DNA from: Bog-756 sp049517675
Lineage (GTDB): Bacteria > Actinomycetota > Acidimicrobiia > Acidimicrobiales > RAAP-2
Direction of reading: 5' to 3'
NCBI GenBank assembly: GCA_049517675.1
Contig: JBEKRV010000025.1
Location: 62,001-126,000, forward strand
DNA: 64,000 nt
Under the pieces are notes generated by a model. The model was not told the DNA's origin. It ran no database searches and saw only the letters and a program-made list of their open reading frames with translations. This document shows positions 61,845 to 64,000 of this stretch, piece after piece; positions within the stretch are counted from its first letter, which is position 1, and each line of letters opens with the position of its first letter. The translations under genes and the position numbers were made by a program.

Positions 61845-62078
61845 GGGGCCGGATGTCGTCCCTTCGTGTCGGACACGGACGTGCCCCGGCATCTCCGGAG
61901 CCGGCCGCCTCGGCTGCGCCGGTCGTCACCTTACGGTGGACGGTGCGCACCACGCACGATCGGCGTCGACGCACTCCGGTCGCAGGGCGGGCCCGACAGA
62001 AGGCGGGCGCTACCGGATGCTCAGTCCTGGCTCGTCAGCCGGAGGTTCCTCCACGGTCGTCACGGCGACGACATCGAG

Positions 62079-62149
62079 AGCGGGTGACGGGAATCGAACC
62101 CGCGTGTCCAGCTTGGGAAGCTGGCGCTCTACCATTGAGCTACACCCGC
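62079..62149 (-). tRNA. tRNA-Gly (anticodon CCC)
   Basis: On the minus strand a full cloverleaf: acceptor GCGGGTG/CACCCGC, D-arm GCTC/GAGC, anticodon stem CCAGC/GCTGG around TTCCCAA (anticodon CCC, reads GGG), T-arm GCGGG-TTCGATT-CCCGT. Discriminator U; the 3' CCA is not encoded. It lies alone between the GH3 gene and dcd. Confidence 0.95.
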
Positions 62150-62165
62150 GAAGAGAAGAACACAC

Positions 62166-62223
62166 TATCGTCTGTCCGGCATGGTTCTCTCCGATATCGT
62201 CTGTCCGGCATGGTTCTCTCCGA
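62166..62223 (+). repeat. 29-bp exact tandem duplication over the dcd start
   Basis: Units 62166-62194 and 62195-62223 are identical. Each has ATGGTTCTCTCCGA. The first ATG (62181) is in a different frame from dcd because 29 is not a multiple of three; the second (62210) is the real start. Bases on both sides differ, so the boundaries are exact. Confidence 0.95.
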
Positions 62224-62773
62224 CCGATCTATACGCGAGGCGCTCGCCGCCGGCCACATCGGGATCGACCCCCTCGACGAGTCCTGTATCCAGCCCTCGT
62301 CGGTCGATCTGCACGTGGACCGCTACTTCCGCCTCTTCCGCAACCACTCCAGCCGGGTCATCGACGTGCGAGAGGACCAGGAGGACCTGACCGAGCTGGT
62401 CGACGTGGGCGAGGAGCCGCTGATCCTCCATCCCGGTGAGTTCGTGCTCGGATCCACCACCGAGAAGGTGACGCTCCCGGCCGACCTCGTGGCACGCCTC
62501 GAGGGCAAGTCCTCGCTCGGTCGCCTCGGTCTGCTCATCCACTCGACCGCCGGGTTCGTGGACGCCGGCTGGGACGGCCACCTCACCCTCGAGCTGTCCA
62601 ACGTGGCGAACCTGCCCATCACCGTCTACCCGGGCATGAAGATCGGTCAGATCAGCTTCCTCCAGATGACCACCCCGGCCGACAAGCCGTACGGTTCGGA
62701 CGGGCTGCGGTCGAAGTACCAGGGTCAATGGGGTCCGACCCCCAGCCGGTACGCGGACAACTTCCGCCCCTGA
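62210..62773 (+). CDS. dcd: dCTP deaminase
   Basis: A 187-aa homotrimeric enzyme that deaminates dCTP on the way to dTTP. It has MVLSDRSIREALAAG, QPSSVDLHVD, LEGKSSLGRLGL and SFLQM, with a TAGFVDAGWDGHLTLELSN segment around the catalytic Glu. ATG 62210 lies in the second copy of the 29-bp repeat. There is no clear ribosome site, so the message may be leaderless. Confidence 0.95.
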   Translation: MVLSDRSIREALAAGHIGIDPLDESCIQPSSVDLHVDRYFRLFRNHSSRVIDVREDQEDLTELVDVGEEPLILHPGEFVLGSTTEKVTLPADLVARLEGKSSLGRLGLLIHSTAGFVDAGWDGHLTLELSNVANLPITVYPGMKIGQISFLQMTTPADKPYGSDGLRSKYQGQWGPTPSRYADNFRP

Positions 62774-62813
62774 TCCGGGGATTGTTCCCCTGGTCGTGAC
62801 CCCGGCTAGCTTA

Positions 62814-62829
62814 GTTACCCGTTAGTAAC
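62814..62829. promoter_or_regulatory. operator-like inverted repeat before the Fe-S reductase gene
   Basis: GTTAC-CCGTTA-GTAAC: 5-bp arms and a 6-bp spacer; TTAGTTACCC and TTAGTAACCC also repeat directly. It is 17 bp before the GTG start of the next gene, a good place for a TetR-type repressor of lipid metabolism (inference). Confidence 0.5.
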
Positions 62830-62846
62830 CCCCAGGAGGAACGGCA

Positions 62847-64000
62847 GTGGCCATCAGACTGATTCTCGGACTCGGCATCACGGTGGTGATGTTCGCGATC
62901 GCGGGCCGTCGATTCTTCTGGCTGGGCCGGCTCATCACCTCGGGCCAACCGGCGGTCCCGAGCCGCGTCAAGGACATCCCTGCCCGCCTCAAGGCCGAGC
63001 TCACCGAGGTGGCCGGTCAGAGGAAGCTGCTGCAGTGGACCGTGCCGGGGATCGCGCACTTCTTCACCATGTGGGGATTCACCGTCCTGATCCTCACCAT
63101 CATCGAGGCCTACGGCTGCCTCTTCTCGCGCAGCTTTGCCATCCCGCTGATCGGCCACCTCGCGGTCATCGGCTTCCTCGAGGACTTCTTCGCCGTGGCC
63201 GTGATCGTCTCCCTCTGCGTGTTCACGGCGATCCGGGTCATCCACTCACCCGAGCGGGAGAACCGCAGGTCGCGGTTCTTCGGGTCCCACACCGGCGCGG
63301 CCTGGCTGGTGCTGCTGGCCATCTTCGCGGTCATGGCCACGCTGCTGCTCTACCGGGCCGCCCAGGTCAACACCGGCCACTTCCCCTACGGGCAGTGGGC
63401 CTTCGCCTCCCACACCCTGGCCCGGGCACTGGCGCCGCTCGGCACCGGCGTCAACAGTGTGATCGAGACCGTCGCCCTCCTCGCCAACATCGCCGTCATC
63501 ACGGGCTTCCTGGTGTTCGTGTCCTACTCGAAGCACCTGCACATCTTCCTGGCCCCGATCAACGTCGCCACGTCCCGCCGGCCGCGGGCCCTCGGCGCGC
63601 TTGCCTCCACCCCGGACATGTCCATGGAGGACGTGGGCGACGAGGACGAGGTCGTGTTCGGCGCCGGTCGTATCGAGGACTTCTCGTGGAAGCAGCTCCT
63701 CGACATGGCGACCTGCACCGAGTGCGGGCGGTGCCAGTCGCAGTGCCCGGCCTGGAACACCGGCAAGCCCCTCTCGCCCAAGTTGCTCATCATGGATCTC
63801 CGCGACAACATGTTCGCCAACGCCGACCGGGTCATGCAGCGGAACCGGGCGGCCGGCGTCGAGGTGGAGAACCTGGTCGGCAACGTCATCGACCCGGACG
63901 TCCTCTGGTCGTGCACGACCTGCGGGGCCTGCGTCGAACAGTGCCCGGTCGACATCGAGCACATCGACACGATCATCGACATGCGCCGTTACCAGGTGCT
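62847..64000 (+). CDS. membrane Fe-S heterodisulfide reductase-like protein (3' end outside window)
   Basis: The first 384 codons are present. GTG 62847 follows AGGAGGA. The N-terminal half has several helices (LILGLGITVVMFAIAG, FFTMWGFTVLILTII, VIVSLCVFTAI). Two 4Fe-4S ferredoxin motifs follow: CTECGRCQSQCP and CTTCGACVEQCP. This is the plan of the actinobacterial (Fe-S)-binding oxidoreductases that contain a CCG domain, thought to pass electrons from ETF or quinones in lipid oxidation. The CCG domains would lie beyond the edge. Confidence 0.88.
   Translation, partial: MAIRLILGLGITVVMFAIAGRRFFWLGRLITSGQPAVPSRVKDIPARLKAELTEVAGQRKLLQWTVPGIAHFFTMWGFTVLILTIIEAYGCLFSRSFAIPLIGHLAVIGFLEDFFAVAVIVSLCVFTAIRVIHSPERENRRSRFFGSHTGAAWLVLLAIFAVMATLLLYRAAQVNTGHFPYGQWAFASHTLARALAPLGTGVNSVIETVALLANIAVITGFLVFVSYSKHLHIFLAPINVATSRRPRALGALASTPDMSMEDVGDEDEVVFGAGRIEDFSWKQLLDMATCTECGRCQSQCPAWNTGKPLSPKLLIMDLRDNMFANADRVMQRNRAAGVEVENLVGNVIDPDVLWSCTTCGACVEQCPVDIEHIDTIIDMRRYQV

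Overview
This is a 64 kb stretch of GC-rich actinobacterial chromosome. I infer class Acidimicrobiia from three things: the conserved block murJ / CCA-adding enzyme / ino1 / panB / rpsF-ssb-rpsR-rplI / dnaB, two secreted proteins built of 'GYWLV..DGG.F.FG' repeats, and many F420-, CoA- and mycofactocin-type oxidoreductases. GTG starts, 4-bp stop/start overlaps and starts with little or no leader are common. I see no prophage, insertion sequence, CRISPR array or rRNA. The single RNA gene I can support is a tRNA-Gly(CCC).

Layout. 1-16 kb is the housekeeping core. A minus-strand operon (DUF6049 membrane protein, MurJ lipid II flippase, DegV protein) diverges from the CCA-adding enzyme. Next come ino1 with its PadR regulator and a clear PadR-type operator, DUF5318, panB, the rpsF-ssb-rpsR-rplI operon (S18 has a long RGG/acidic tail) ending in a hairpin terminator, a repeat-rich secreted protein, and dnaB. 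16-27 kb is mostly catabolic or lipid metabolism: AKR, acyl-CoA ligase, Nudix, LysR/methyltransferase pair, hydrolases, CoA-transferase and an F420-type oxidoreductase. It includes a small membrane-protein gene broken by an in-frame TGA.

26.9-34 kb is phosphate and fluoride handling. pstSCAB lies behind a three-repeat PHO-box-like element. Convergent to it are an orphan OmpR-type response regulator with a triplicated N-terminal heptad, a tandem crcB pair for a probable heteromeric fluoride channel, and a second OmpR regulator whose recognition helix has been deleted. 34-47 kb holds pgi, a desaturase, PaaX and a mycofactocin-coupled SDR, a large sulfatase, a TetR-like regulator with an array of repeats in front, a PfkB kinase, an HtrA protease behind three 15-bp repeats, and small enzymes.

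47-62 kb holds a DUF202 pair, a DUF35/thiolase pair, NTF2-like proteins, a GAP-family exporter, an acyltransferase-3/SGNH protein, a Baeyer-Villiger-type monooxygenase, an amidase, the second repeat protein and a secreted GH3 glycosidase. The window ends with tRNA-Gly, dcd (its start region carries an exact 29-bp tandem duplication) and the first part of an Fe-S membrane reductase.

I found no single obviously new multi-gene system. The most unusual items are the cluster of short exact tandem duplications at gene 5' ends, two recently damaged genes, several high-quality palindromic operators, the extended ribosomal protein S18, and the paired six-repeat secreted proteins.
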